Assembly: GCA_004154925.1 (NCBI GenBank)
Contig: QJNS01000044.1
Coordinates: 1-64,000 of the forward strand
Direction: 5' to 3'
Source of the DNA: Monosporascus cannonballus
Taxonomy: Eukaryota; Ascomycota; Sordariomycetes; Xylariales
DNA length: 64,000 nucleotides
Shown in pieces: positions 36,363 through 47,436 of the stretch; within the stretch, counting starts at the first letter, position 1; each line of letters opens with the position of its first letter. The translations under genes were made by a program, and so were the position numbers. The notes under the pieces are model-generated. The model searched no databases. It had not been told where the DNA came from and saw nothing but the letters and a program-made list of their open reading frames with translations.

Positions 36363-37466
36363 CTATTTGTTCCCGCGCCTGAGCCCCGGGTACTTTTGCT
36401 CGCCGTCCACCGGGCCCATCATCGTGTACTTCTGGTCCGTCATCTCTCTTATTAGCGACGCCGGCATGATGAATTTCATGTTGTCTTCTATCCCAGTATC
36501 TGCCTCCACATCCGCCTCCGCGTCCCTTATTCGATTGGGGGGGACGGGTGATTCCGGCGGCCTGTCCGTCCACTCCTCTATTACCGATTCGGGCGGCAGA
36601 GTTGACAATGCGTGGCTCCGTCGGGTCATGTGGTTTGATGTACTAGCGAGTTCCAACCCCCGTCGGCTGAGCGACATGATGGCCTTCTTTATCCGCCTCT
36701 CGCTATTCCTCCTCTCCGTCTCGATACAGGCCCTCACGAAGAGGGTGAAATGCAAAGCCCTGAAAGTAGACAGTCAGCACACCAGAGCAGCCGGCAGCCG
36801 GACCCTGGGGGACCGCGGAGGTAGGGACCCTTTCGGAGTAGGTATTTACTCACGTCAATGCGAACTGGAGACACAGCGCGGTCAATTCCATCCCCATCTG
36901 CTCGCTGGTTAATCCATCGTAGTATCGCGATATTCCCAAGGCGGATAGAAACGACACGAGCAGCAGCGCCATAAATACAATGGTGGCCAGCCATAGGAGT
37001 AGGTCTACGGCGACATGTGCCCCCGGGGGTATTCCGGTGAGGCGGAGGCCTGACCTCCTCGATCTGACGCATACGGTAATGAATTCTGCCAGGGCCCAGA
37101 GGCCGGAGATGCTGGCCTGGGGCCATATGCCCTTGTCAGCTTTTCACCTAGCTCTCTACCTCAATCCAGCGGCGCGTCTGCCACATCGCCTCTCGACGGG
37201 GCGGGTAGGGGGAGGAAGAGACCTACGGGAGCCACGCTGCCGAGGAAAGTGAGGGCGGGAGTTGCCGACCAGTAGGCGCCGTAGCTGCGCATTGCTGTGA
37301 CACAGCATACGACGAGCGCAAGGGAGCACGCGAGGGTGAACGACCGCAGGATCACCTTGATTACGTCCCACCGCTTCTGGCTCTCCGGCTTCACCTTTAT
37401 CGCATCCTGCCACTTTTCGCGGGCGTCGTCACGTTGGGAGTCGTCGGACCGTTCTTCGGCTTCCAT
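36363..37466 (-). CDS. Four-TM fungal membrane protein of unknown function
   Basis: Exons are 37466-37227, 37131-36854 and 36759-36363, giving 304 aa. The introns (95 and 94 nt) use donors GTAGGT and GTGAGT, with ctgacaag and tttcag acceptors. All phases fit, and the junctions join membrane segments sensibly. The N-terminus is short, charged and cytosolic. Four hydrophobic helices lie at about residues 42-59, 86-103, 120-144 and 162-182. The conserved-looking words WALAEFITV in TM2 and PPGAHVAVDLLLWL before TM3 are a pattern I associate with fungal MARVEL-like or uncharacterised integral membrane proteins. A C-terminal tail of about 115 residues is Pro/Glu-rich, probably disordered, and contains IEDNMKFIMPASLI. 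Function unknown. Confidence 0.72.
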
Positions 37467-39802
37467 TGCCAGGCTGTATACGGTCGGGCAGAGGACGGGA
37501 GGATTCGGAGTAGGGACGCGACCATTGAAATCGCCCGTGAAAGAGGTCGACTTCGACTGATACTGATTAAGGGCGCCCGCCGCCCCTCGATGTCGCAACT
37601 CTGACTCGACACTCCCTCCACCGCCTGCTCCTTCTCCTAAGGGGGGATCCTCGTTCGCTCGTAATTGGGGTCGTGGTTCGATGCTCCGCGTTCTCGACTA
37701 GCCGGGCTACATTTGCCGAAAACGATGCTCGATTCGAATGGTTTACGATGCATCCGCTGAGCCTAGACGATTACTAAATCGCCGCCGCCGTCGTCTTCTT
37801 CTGCCGGATGCCGCAACTTTGACCTATACGACCACCGAATGGTCGCGAGGGGGGAAAAGCTTGGGTTCGAGGACCAAGGAAATTATAGTAAGCACTACCA
37901 CTCAACAGGCTGTGGGTCCCCCTATCCCTATGATCGACAAGGCCGCATTCCGGATCTAGTTAACCATCCCACTTGTACATGGGCTGATGGGTGAGTCCAA
38001 TCAACACTGGCACAGCGCCCCATCTGGCAATACGGCACCGATGCCAAGGTCCGTTCCGCTTTCTTTTGCAACGGCGATCAGAAGAAAGGAGTTGGTCTTC
38101 TAGAATATGGAAATGGCGTGTTTACACGACGTCGTCCTACGACCTGCAGATAAGGAGTTGTTAGTGCACACTGCAATTCTTTTCAGGAGCATTCGGGCGG
38201 GCTTGAGCACCGGATTCGGGAACCATCTCGATTCGACCGTTAGAGGACTTCGCCCGCATAACTTCAGCCCCCCGACGCAAGCCAAGATCCGGCAACCGAT
38301 ACCCGGCCGAGTCAGGGGAATTTTTTTTTTTTAGTGGTATGCAAACCGAAAAGCCGTTACCTAACGTTGACGGTTATTCTGTTAGCTTTGGTATCTATGA
38401 AAGTAGGATTCCCTTCATCCGAAGGTAGAATCACACGAGGTATGAAGACAACCACAACGCTCTAGTACGAGTGCATGTTTATCATCAAACCGCCCAGAGG
38501 ACTTTGTAAATCTTAATTGTCTTCAACATCTGTGGTGGTTTCGCCTACAATGGGAGCATCTGATTCAGCAGCTAGATGTCGTCAGCCGCGGCTTACAAAC
38601 TGACTCCTGCTTCATATCTACCGGCCGTCCAGTTATTACAAGAGCGGCTCGTCGTGCAAGGTGCCGATTCTTCGACGGCGACAAACTGTCGACTTTGGCA
38701 TACTTGAGCTCCTTACACCTGAGGTAGTTTGTTGCTTGCTGGTGGACCTGGGATGTTCATACTCTAGGTAGGAACAAGAACCGGAAATGGTTTAAACGGT
38801 ATAGTTAACGGAATATCAAAACAACCACTTGTCGCTCCGTACCATATCGGTATATAAGATGTGAGCCTCATGAGGATCTAGGGGATGTCCTAGACACCCC
38901 CCATTATTCGTTCCCCTGACATAATGCGCAGCAAGTCATTCCCGGGGCGGCACTCCTACGTGTATATGTACCGTATTCAAATGGAACCCCCGTTCCCTCG
39001 CACGGGAAGTCCTGGCCGCCTACTAGCAGAAACGGTCCCGGGGTCCGCGGCCATCGCAATCACAATAGCAGCAGCCTCTTCTTCCGGCTTTCTTACTGCT
39101 GTTGCCGCCCGTCTCGTTTTCTCTGTGGTCGTGGAAGCATTTGAAGAGGAAGTGGCCGACGAACGCGGCGCCGAGGCCGAAGAGGGCGGTTAGGACGGTT
39201 ATCGTATCTATCGCCCGCGGATCGGACTTGATTACCCGTTAGGCTCGCCGATGGGCTCCACCGTGGGCATGTGCATAGGGGAGTGGGCTGGACGGTGGCA
39301 TACCCGGGACGATGGGCTAACGTCATAGGGGGCCGTGACAGGACCGTCCGGCATGGCGGGAATCGATGAGTTCCGTGTTGTAGAGCGCTGGTGTAACTGC
39401 CGTGGCGGTGGGTAGTGACGTCGGTAGAGAGGTGGATGCGGTGTGATAGTAGTGATAGTGGTATAGTTTGGGTAAGGAGGGGCCGGAGAGACCGCCATGC
39501 CGGCCTACCTAGATGGACTATATTATGGTATACTGGCTGATTGGGAAGGCTCGGGTTAACGAGATAGCGAATGGCCATGAGAAGGCTTGACGGGTGTGAT
39601 TTAACAAACATCTTTACCTCCACCTTCGTGGGATCGAATTGTGCAGTGGCTGGTGTCACATATCGCATGCTGAAAAAGGAGGAAACGCTTGAGTGAATGC
39701 TATCGCACAAGTCCGAGCCCCGAACCACCGGCTCGTCCAAGGCTAAGTAAGTGGCGGTTAAGCCGGAAATCATCCAGCAATTTATCACCACAAGGCTGCC
39801 TG
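37467..39802. other. 2.3-kb gene-poor interval
   Basis: Contains a T12 run at about 38320. Frames such as 39093-39791 (minus) lack recognisable domains and look like chance openings. No supportable gene. Confidence 0.4.
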
Positions 39803-41338
39803 CTACGAATCGCTAATTCGCTTCCTCTTGACCAACCGAACCCACCTCCTGCGTCTCCATTCCCCCCTCTTCACATCGCCGTCCTCGCCCTCCTCCCAGC
39901 TCGGGCCCGGCACGTAGCCCTTACCGCCCTTCTCCTTGCCGCCCTTAGCCTCGCCGGCCGGGTCCTCCACGACGCCGACGCGGTCCGCGTTCTCGTCGTA
40001 GATGTCGTAGACCCAGCGCTCGCCCTCGGTCTCGATCTCGACGCCGGTGATGATGCGCTCCTCGACCCACTCGCGGCTCCAGAGGTCGAGGGCCCACTTC
40101 TTCTCGCTCCACTCCCAGCCCTTGGGCGGCAGAACGTCCTCGAAGAAGCGGGCGCCGGCGGGCTTCTCGCCGGCGATGCGCGCGGGGGAGAGGGGATCGT
40201 AGGGCGAGGCGCTGAAGAGCCAGGGCTCCCACTCGCCGCCGGCGGGCGACAGGCGCTGCAGCTCGAAGATCTCGACCTCGCGGGTCTCGGGCGAGGCGTC
40301 GAGGATGACGTCGTCGGCGGCCCAGCGCCCGACGAGGCTCAGCGCGCGCTCCGACTGGGGGCGCACGTGCGTGCGGTGGGCGTCCTCGAGCGCGCGGGCG
40401 GCGGCCGGGTGCCCGGCGCAGGTGGCGGCCCAGCCGGCGGCGAGGAAGATGAGGCGCCAGGGCAGCGCGGCGGACGCGATGCTCAGCACGAGGCAGGCGG
40501 CGAAGAGGGCCGCGAACAGCGCGCTGCTGAGCGCCTCGTCACTGAAGTTTGTGCGCGGCACCATCAGCGACACCACGGCGTCGTGCAGCTGGCTGAAGTC
40601 CTCCATGCTGTTCTGCAGGTCGCGCATGTTGCGGAAGAAGTCGCGGCTGAGCTCCTTGGCGGGGCGCACCGTCACGGCCGGCGCCAGCGGCGGGCCCCGC
40701 GACCACGGGCTGTAGTACGAGTACGGCGCGCTGCCCCCCAGCGCCTGCTCGCCGCTCAGGCTCATCTCTGGGTCCGGGTGGCGCGCCGCGAAGCTCGGGA
40801 TCAGGACGGCCACGAGCAGCACCGCCAGCGGCAGCAGCGGCAACAGGTACGGGTCCAGGCATACGAAGGTGTAGATGGCCAGGAACGAGAGCGTGTGCGT
40901 AGGCTGGTGCCACGACAGCAGCCGCTCCACCCGCTCCTGGAAGACAAAGACGACGCCGATGCGGGCGTTGAAGCGCCGGAAGTTGACCGACATGGTCGTG
41001 ATGTTGAAGTTGGGTCGTTCCGTCGTGGCATGTGCGCTGCCGTTGCTGCCATCTCCTGAGCGCTCGTCCTCGGGCTGGGCATGTCCACCATCGGCGGGGA
41101 TCACCTGCTGTAGGAGCTTCTCTACAAGATGATCTTGGATGTTTGCCTTGCCTTTCAAAGCCGAGAAGCGACCTCGCAACCCCCCGGGTCGCGATGGCGC
41201 TTCGGCCTCTGAATGGTCCGAGTCATGGTTAGCGCCTCGCTGGGAAGGGGTCACTGAACGCGAAGGTGTTCGTGAGCCATCGAGGACGCTGGTCGGGATG
41301 GGATCGTCGCGATTGACGAACACGCGGGGTTTTCCCAT
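39803..41338 (-). CDS. PEX28-32/PEX23-family peroxin with C-terminal dysferlin (DysF) domain
   Basis: Intronless, 511 aa from the first in-frame ATG at 41338; the frame is open further upstream but only with a TTG. The N-terminus is Ser/Pro-rich. A Pex24-type region starts near residue 60 (RGRFSALKGKANIQDHLVEK, LLQQVIP). Membrane segments follow, THTLSFLAIYTFVCLDPYLL plus the adjoining LLPLAVLLVAVLIPSF, and then two more around ALFAALFAACLVLSIAS and WRLIFLAAGWAATC. The C-terminus carries the Trp-rich DysF signatures GWEWSEKKWALDL and EWRRRRWVRLVKR. Members sit in the peroxisome-contacting ER or peroxisomal membrane and control peroxisome size and number. It starts about 600 bp from divergent RRP4. 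Confidence 0.9.
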   Translation of the reverse strand: MGKPRVFVNRDDPIPTSVLDGSRTPSRSVTPSQRGANHDSDHSEAEAPSRPGGLRGRFSALKGKANIQDHLVEKLLQQVIPADGGHAQPEDERSGDGSNGSAHATTERPNFNITTMSVNFRRFNARIGVVFVFQERVERLLSWHQPTHTLSFLAIYTFVCLDPYLLPLLPLAVLLVAVLIPSFAARHPDPEMSLSGEQALGGSAPYSYYSPWSRGPPLAPAVTVRPAKELSRDFFRNMRDLQNSMEDFSQLHDAVVSLMVPRTNFSDEALSSALFAALFAACLVLSIASAALPWRLIFLAAGWAATCAGHPAAARALEDAHRTHVRPQSERALSLVGRWAADDVILDASPETREVEIFELQRLSPAGGEWEPWLFSASPYDPLSPARIAGEKPAGARFFEDVLPPKGWEWSEKKWALDLWSREWVEERIITGVEIETEGERWVYDIYDENADRVGVVEDPAGEAKGGKEKGGKGYVPGPSWEEGEDGDVKRGEWRRRRWVRLVKRKRISDS

Positions 41339-41946
41339 CTTGTCCGACGTCTCACCCGGCGCTGTTGTTACGGGAGAAATGCTGGACCGTGATGACGATG
41401 ACGGCGGGAGCGAGCAACCATGACCAATTTGAACCAAGGGATGTTGAGCTTGGCCGTGTCACGGAGGGCACCTAGGAGGCAACTTTGTACGTAGACACTA
41501 CCATCAGGTCGTGTTCCGGGTAAAGTCAACTTTATAGGACGATATAAACTTGGGTAGCTACAGGGAGTGGCGAGTCTGCACGCGTACGTGGTTATAAAAC
41601 TGGTAAGGAACGGGGAATAGGACATCGGGATGTAGCTGAATGTTAGATATCACATGCACCATTCGTTACTTTAGTAACTTCAGTACCTAAGCTACGGGTG
41701 ACGTTAGCGGGCGCTGCGGGGCCCATGCCACTAATGCTGTTAAGGCTTAGGCGATTAGCGGGGTATGCATGGGTCCTGCAGCAGCTAACGTGTGCAGGGG
41801 GTCCAGCTGCAAAATATATCATCAATATCGATAATCCTAGAACACGATGACGAGATCTTTTCCAACACCGCCAATAGCCGCATTAACATCACCGCCACCG
41901 AACACACGGAGGAGAGGGCACTTCCCGGAAGTGTAGATCCGTCATC
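41339..41946. promoter_or_regulatory. Divergent promoter region PEX-like / RRP4
   Basis: 608 bp between the two start codons. It must contain both promoters. No distinctive motif or TATA box is seen, only location evidence. Confidence 0.4.
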
Positions 41947-43130
41947 ATGCCCATCACGATCCTTCAACCGACTCCTCTGCCGATTGACAAACCAAGCACC
42001 GCCTATGCATCCGACTCGGACTCGGACGGCGGCGCCGACCTCGAGGGCGACATCTCCATGATGCGGCCCAGCAAACGCGCCCGCCGGGCAGACGACTCGA
42101 TCGTGACGCCGGGCGAGGTGATAACACAGGATCCGCAATGGATGCGGTACGTTATTCCTCGCCTTTCTTGTCGCATACTACCATGGTAGTTCGGCAGACT
42201 GACACACTCCCTCCTCCCACCTCCAGCGGCCACGGAACCTACACGACCGCCGACCCGCCCGCCATCGTGTCCTCGGTCGCGGGGACGCTCTCGAAGACGA
42301 ACAAGCTGCTCTCGGTACGGCCGCTGCGGGCGCGCTACACGCCGGAGATCGGGGACCTGGTCGTGGGCCGCATCGTCGAGGTGCAGGCGAAGCGGTGGCG
42401 GGTGGACGTGGGCGCGTCGCTGCTGGCCCAGCTGCCGCTGTCGGCCATCAACCTGCCGGGGGGCATACAGCGGCGGCGCACCGAGACCGACGAGCTGCAG
42501 ATCCGCACCTTCTTCAGCGAGGGCGACCTGCTGGTGGCCGAGGTCCAGCAGCTGTTCGGCGACGGCGCCGCCGTGCTCCACACCCGCTCCCTCAAGTACG
42601 GCAAGCTGCGCAACGGCGTCTTCGTCGCCGTCAGCGGCACCGGCGGCGGCGGCGGCGTCGTGCGCGCCCGGCGCCAGGCCTTCGTGCTGGACATCAGCGC
42701 GGGGCGGTCGGGCTCCGGGCCGGGGGGCGTAGTGGCGGCGGGCGCCGGCGACGCGGGGGACGCCGACGACAGGGTCGACGTGGTCCTGGGCGTGAACGGG
42801 TACATCTGGATCAGCAAGCACGTGGAGGGCGAGGGGGCGGCGGCCGAGACCTCGGGCCCGGGGATCACGCGCATCGAGGAGAGCGTGGGGCTCAACGTGT
42901 ACTCTAGCCAGAACGACGCGGTGCCGCCGGCGACGGCGCGCGAGATCGCCCGCGTGCGCGGCGTCGTCGAGGCCCTCGTCGAGAACGGTCTGCGCGTCGA
43001 CGAGGACACCGTCACCCGCGGCTACCTCGAGGCCGTCGAGATGGCCCGCGGCGACGGCGACGGCGACGACACCCTGTACCTCGGCGGCGAGAGGGGGCGG
43101 CGGTTGGCTGCCGCGCTTACGGGGCGGTGA
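41947..43130 (+). CDS. RRP4: Exosome complex RNA-binding subunit Rrp4
   Basis: Cap subunit of the nuclear and cytoplasmic RNA exosome, which guides RNA to the 3'-5' nucleases. Exons are 41947-42146 and 42227-43130, giving 367 aa; the 80-nt intron runs from GTACGT to ctccag. An acidic N-terminus contains a nuclear-signal-like RPSKRARR. The N-terminal exosome domain reads [19 protein letters not shown]. The S1 domain begins at [20 protein letters not shown], about residue 108. The KH domain carries the GxNG motif in [14 protein letters not shown], about residue 252. A Gly/Ala-rich insertion separates the S1 and KH regions ([10 protein letters not shown] and [18 protein letters not shown]). Very high third-position GC. 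Family identity is secure. Confidence 0.95.
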
Positions 43131-43716
43131 CGGACATCTAGGGTCTCAAAAGGAGTGGTGGATATCTGGAGGGAATGATACCAAAGAAGGATCACTAAGT
43201 CCTCGAAGGTGGATTGGGCTCGGGGAACAAACATTCATAACTGGCTTATTTTATGCTATCCGTGAGATGACAGGATTTCTATGCTTTGGCCAGACACCCC
43301 CTATTACAAAGCCTAGGATTGCCTACTATGAGCGTACCCACAGCAATGACAAAGCATCCTGTTCGTACACATTAAGCCTATCATACAGCCCCCGACTGAA
43401 CATTGCGTCACGGAGGTATTGAGTTATGGCTGATGTTGATGCGAATCGAAATTCAAGACTGTAGGATCTGAGCTAGATGGATGTACAATGCAAAACCGCG
43501 TAATCGACCCCCGGCATTCTGGCCCCTTGCGTTTCTTCTACTGTACAAATCCCCCTTTTCAGCAAAAGAGCCAATCTGAATCGAGCAGGGTCGTGTCGTT
43601 ATGTGCAAGCGTCTTCAAAAAGCAGTTGCATCAGCCCGAGCTGCGCAAAACTGACACGGGCATGCATTAAGCCCCAGCAGTACCAAAAGCACCCAGGAGC
43701 ATCTCCTTAAAAGTCG
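43131..43716. other. Convergent intergenic interval
   Basis: Lies between the 3' ends of RRP4 and the aldehyde dehydrogenase gene. No gene or repeat is recognised. Confidence 0.45.
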
Positions 43717-45420
43717 TCAGCTCGCAGAGCCGCCCGCCGCCGCCAGGTACCCGCAGCCGGCGACGAGAAGCAAGACCCAGCGGAGCAGTACGGCCTTGGT
43801 GCCAACGCCGCCGAGTCCGAGGACGAGGCCGACCCAGAAGCGCAGGTCGCGGACGGGGCGGCCGTCGCGGTCGAAGTCCGGGCGGAAGCCGTTCATCCAC
43901 TCGTAGAAGCGCAGGTTGGGTAACGAGTAGGGCGGGTAGCGCACGCGCAGCAGGCGGTCCATCCAGCGCCCCGGGACGTCGACGACGGTGCGGCGGTGCG
44001 TGAAGCACTCGAAGGACGCGCGCCCGTGGTACGCGCCCGTGCCGGACTCGCCGACGCCGCCGCACGGCAGCCCCGCCACGGACCCGTGCATGTACGCGTC
44101 GTTGAAGGACGCGCCGCCCGAGGTTATGCAGCTTAGGACTGTGGGTGGGGGGAGGGGGTTAGTCGTTTGGTTTTGTTGGTTGCCGGTTTCTCTACATGGG
44201 GGGTAAAATATATAGGGCGGAAAGGGTGCCGACTCACGTTTCTCATTCTCGCTCTTGGATCCGAAACTCATGAGCGACAGCGGGGTAGGGTCAACCCAGT
44301 TCACAGTCCTGATTGCTTCATCGAGGTCGTCGTACGGCAGGATGGACCAGACGGGCCCGAAGGACTCCTCCTGCATCATGGGGTCGTCAGCCGAGTCGAT
44401 GAGCACGACGGTGGGCGCGATGAACCGGTCGGACCCGTCCGTCTCGCCGCCCATGACAATGCGGCCCCGGGTGCTGTCGAGCATCTTCTTGATGCGGTCG
44501 AACTGGCGCTCGTTGATGATGCGCGCGTAATCCGGGCTCGCCTTGGCACCCCCGGGGAAAAAGTGCTTGTATGCCGCGTTGAGGTGCTCGACGAAGTCGT
44601 CCACAACGCCGCGCTCGACGAGCACGTAGTTCTGAGACATGCAGACCTGGCCCGCACACAGGGTCTTGCCCCACAGCAGGCGCCGCGCGGCGAGCGCCAG
44701 GTCGGCGGACCGCGTGATGAAGGCGGGATTCCGGCCACCGAGCTCGAGCGTGACGGGCGTGAGGTTCTCGGCCGCCTTCCGGGAGATGATGCGGGCCACG
44801 GCCGGGCTGCCCGTGTAGAAGATCTTGTCCCACTTCTGGTCGAGGAGCGCCGTGGTCTCGGGGATCGCGCCCAGCACGACCTTGAACGCCGACGTGTCGA
44901 GGTAACCCTCGACGATCTCCTTGACCACTGCCGCGGTCGCGGGCGCGCTCTCCGAGGGCTTGAGGATGGCAGTGCAGCCCGCGGCTATGGCGCCGACCAG
45001 GGGGCCCATGATCAGCACCAGCGGGAAGTTGTAGGGGCCGATGATGAGGGCGCTGCCCAGCGGTTCCTTCCGGACGCGCGGTCTCAGGGGCGCGAAGGAG
45101 AGGGGGTAGTCGAGATCCCGGTTGTCATCCTTCGCCCAGGTCTTCAGGTTCTTTAGGCATATGTTCAGGTCCTGGACCAGAAAGTTGATCTCAGAAATGG
45201 TCGATTCGAAGGGCGACTTGTTCAGGTCCTTTTTGAGGGCGGCCTGGAGCTTCCCCGTGCTGTCGTTGAGGCCCCACCATAGCTTGCGCAGCTGGACGAG
45301 ACGCCACTCGACGTCTTTGGTCTTGTTACTCTGAAAGGATTCCCGGACCTCGGCAGCAAGCTTGGGGATACTGTCGATAGGCGTATGCTCAAAAGGCGGG
45401 ATCTTGATATCCGCGGACAT
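43717..45420 (-). CDS. Fatty aldehyde dehydrogenase (Hfd1-like, ALDH3 type), tail-anchored
   Basis: Oxidises long-chain fatty aldehydes (and, for yeast Hfd1, 4-hydroxybenzaldehyde for ubiquinone) to acids using NAD(P)+. Exons are 45420-44238 and 44138-43717; the 99-nt intron runs from GTGAGT to ccacag, giving 534 aa. ALDH landmarks are GPYNFPLVLIMGPLVGAIAAG, PSESAPATA, FTGSP-type FYTGSPAVARIISRKAA, catalytic Glu226 in LELGG and catalytic Cys260 in CAGQVC. ESFGPVWSIL and SGGASFNDAYMH follow. The last about 40 residues (FWVGLVLGLGGVGTKAVLLR onward) form a hydrophobic membrane anchor typical of the Hfd1/ALDH3A2 group, so the protein probably sits on mitochondrial, ER or lipid-droplet membranes. 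The intron remains open if read through, which could mislead gene callers. Confidence 0.93.
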   Translation of the reverse strand: MSADIKIPPFEHTPIDSIPKLAAEVRESFQSNKTKDVEWRLVQLRKLWWGLNDSTGKLQAALKKDLNKSPFESTISEINFLVQDLNICLKNLKTWAKDDNRDLDYPLSFAPLRPRVRKEPLGSALIIGPYNFPLVLIMGPLVGAIAAGCTAILKPSESAPATAAVVKEIVEGYLDTSAFKVVLGAIPETTALLDQKWDKIFYTGSPAVARIISRKAAENLTPVTLELGGRNPAFITRSADLALAARRLLWGKTLCAGQVCMSQNYVLVERGVVDDFVEHLNAAYKHFFPGGAKASPDYARIINERQFDRIKKMLDSTRGRIVMGGETDGSDRFIAPTVVLIDSADDPMMQEESFGPVWSILPYDDLDEAIRTVNWVDPTPLSLMSFGSKSENEKRESAPFPPYIFYPPCRETGNQQNQTTNPLPPPTVLSCITSGGASFNDAYMHGSVAGLPCGGVGESGTGAYHGRASFECFTHRRTVVDVPGRWMDRLLRVRYPPYSLPNLRFYEWMNGFRPDFDRDGRPVRDLRFWVGLVLGLGGVGTKAVLLRWVLLLVAGCGYLAAAGGSAS

Positions 45421-46525
45421 GGTTGCCGGTAAAGTTGCGGCTGAGGGTCAGCCAAGCCGGTAACTGGATGTATGACACTCTAATGGAATCCCGCCGTTGC
45501 GTAATGAGAGAGGCGACTAGTAGGCGCAAACAGGCCTGTAGGTCAAGTAAAAATAACAGAAATAGGTAATTGGTAAGAGAGTAAGGACAGAACGTGAGTT
45601 AGGCTGAAACTATGGAGATCGGACGCTGAGAAATCGCAGCGCTCCGATATCCTATGCTAGGAGGCAAGAGTTAACGGGGCTGGACCAAATCAATGATACC
45701 TAGTAAGCTTCGGAGCCCGCGGCTACCTTACTATTATTTGGTCGCGACTGAGAATAGGGTAAGCTATTGATGTCTTATTACTGAATATGCAATCTCGAAG
45801 AAATTTGAGGGTTGTCAATCGATGGCCGGAAGAAGCATCCATGTGGAAGCCGAGGCTAATGCTTAAAGTGACCAAGGGCCATGCGATGATGCCGGTCGCA
45901 CACCACACCCCATGTGGAGAATGGTCATATTGGAGATATATCATCGCTGGCATTAACCGACCTCGTACCGAAAGCTAAAATAAGTGAGGATTTGAGCCGC
46001 TAGACATGTGTTAGGTGATTAGTATATGCAGCCTCTACATAGTAAGGAATAGATGCACGTTCCACACATGGAATGCTCTGAAGGCTGAAGATTGACGAGT
46101 AAGAGGATGTTGTACCTACATATCTGCAGCACCAGATGAGCCGTCGGTGCTGCTACGTAGGTAGGTATGCTTGGCAATGCGCCGCATGCTGTAGTACTGC
46201 GAAGATTTTGATGAACCCATTTCCAGTCAGGTCCCGAGGTCTTGGCTCTCACACCCGTCATTTCGGTGTAACTCTTCTTCCAGCTAAGCGAGTGCGGGAC
46301 CCTGGCCCCACCTCTAGGGCTGCACCGAGATTCCTGTTGATACACCAAAATTCCAATTGAGAAATTCCACGAACTTTTTAAAAAGTGGCATCTGAGGCAC
46401 CATCCACTACCGTCAATCACCAACCGTTAACCACCAACCACCAACCACCAACCACACGGCCTAGGCGCAGGATTAGACTTCTTTGCGTTCTCCAACAAAT
46501 CAACCAGAAAAAGAAACCAGTCACA
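45421..46525. promoter_or_regulatory. Divergent promoter region ALDH / RPL22
   Basis: 1.1 kb between two start codons. The RPL22-proximal end has a ccaacca repeat and a ctttttaaaaag palindrome near 46374; the rest shows no distinctive motif. Confidence 0.45.
46429..46455. repeat. AACCACC tandem repeat upstream of RPL22
   Basis: About 3.9 copies of a 7-bp unit (aaccacc) lie 70-100 nt before the RPL22 start codon, in the probable core promoter or 5' leader. Confidence 0.85.
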
Positions 46526-47190
46526 ATGGCTCCTCAGACAGTATGTATAAGATGACACCGCTTTGCTGTTGGCCCTGTCTCTCCGCCTGGGTCAAAGGAT
46601 TTATTTCTGTCCTCCCAGCGAAGAGATCATGGCGTGAAGCAGTAGGCTAAGGTCAATTCTCTCCCACTTTCCAGAAGAAGTCCGGCAAGTCTGCCAAGAC
46701 GACCAAGAAGGTATGAGAGCTATCCCTCCAATTCCTCTGCGCGGGCGCGCGATGCGATTGTGCCTGTGCTGCTCGAGAGGCTTTTGCTCACGCCGTGCCT
46801 CTAGTTCGTCATCAACGCTCAGCAGCCCGCAAGCGACAAGATCTTCGACACGGCTGCTTTCGAGAAGTTTCTGCAGGACAAGATCAAGGTTGAAGGCCGT
46901 GTTGGAAACCTCGGCGACACCATCGTCATCCAACAGGCCGGCGAGGGCAAGGTCGAGATCATTGCCCACAACGAGCTCTCTGGCAGATACCTCAAGTACC
47001 TGTGAGTGATATATCCTCTCTGTGCGGGTGGGCTGATCGGAGGCTGACGCGACATCTCTTCAGGACCAAGAAGTTCCTCAAGAAGCAGCAGCTCCGTGAC
47101 TGGCTCCGTGTGGTCTCCACCTCCAAGGGTGTCTACGAGCTCAAGTTCTTCAACGTCGTCAACGACGATGCCGACGAGGACGAGGACTAA
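46526..47190 (+). CDS. RPL22: 60S ribosomal protein L22 (eL22)
   Basis: Structural protein of the large cytosolic ribosomal subunit. Four exons are predicted: 46526-46540, 46675-46710, 46805-47001 and 47064-47190. The first two are microexons of 15 and 36 nt, encoding MAPQT and [12 protein letters not shown]. The product is 124 aa, the family's usual size. Core words are [51 protein letters not shown] and [20 protein letters not shown]; the C-terminus is the acidic DDADEDED tail typical of eL22. Introns carry GTATGT, GTATGA and GTGAGT donors. Several introns near the 5' end are usual for fungal ribosomal protein genes. A poly(A) signal follows at 47304. Confidence 0.97.
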
Positions 47191-47303
47191 ACAAGCAGCC
47201 CACAATGATGACCCTGGGGGTCTGAGCAGGTATTATGCATCGGCGGGTACCTGGCATAGGAACATGGGGTCGGGATCATTTGCAGCTAGATTTGGATTGC
47301 AAA

Positions 47304-47309
47304 AATAAA
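47304..47309 (+). terminator. AATAAA polyadenylation signal of RPL22
   Basis: A perfect AATAAA lies 114 nt after the RPL22 stop codon, in an A-rich context. Confidence 0.6.
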
Positions 47310-47436
47310 GATACCCCTCTGTCATGGGCAACCAACATTTGATCTGCTTTTCCGCTTACCCGAACGTGAATTTATGGTCGCCCGTACTAGTTCTATGTGT
47401 ATTTTGCAAAACCTGTCCAATTGTAAATAACTCTAA

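Noticed and set aside
37860..37885. tRNA-like B box (gggttcgaggacc)
   Set aside because: It does not match the GGTTCGAnTCC pattern and no A box or acceptor stem pairs with it; I found no convincing tRNA or rRNA in the window.
39093..39791. Minus-strand 232-codon frame next to the peroxin
   Set aside because: No domain, low-complexity His/Pro/Arg content, and no splice or start context supporting a gene.
39689..41059. Plus-strand 456-codon frame
   Set aside because: Antisense shadow of the GC-rich PEX-like gene; Ala/Arg/Leu low-complexity composition and no domain.
42003..42821. Minus-strand 272-codon frame
   Set aside because: Antisense of RRP4 with His/Arg/Pro-rich composition.
44139..44237. 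32-residue insertion in the aldehyde dehydrogenase
   Set aside because: It is an unspliced intron with GTGAGT donor and ccacag acceptor; removing it restores the family alignment SGGASFND.
44167..45156. Plus-strand 329-codon frame
   Set aside because: Antisense shadow of the aldehyde dehydrogenase exon, rich in Glu/Arg/Asp from reversed codons.
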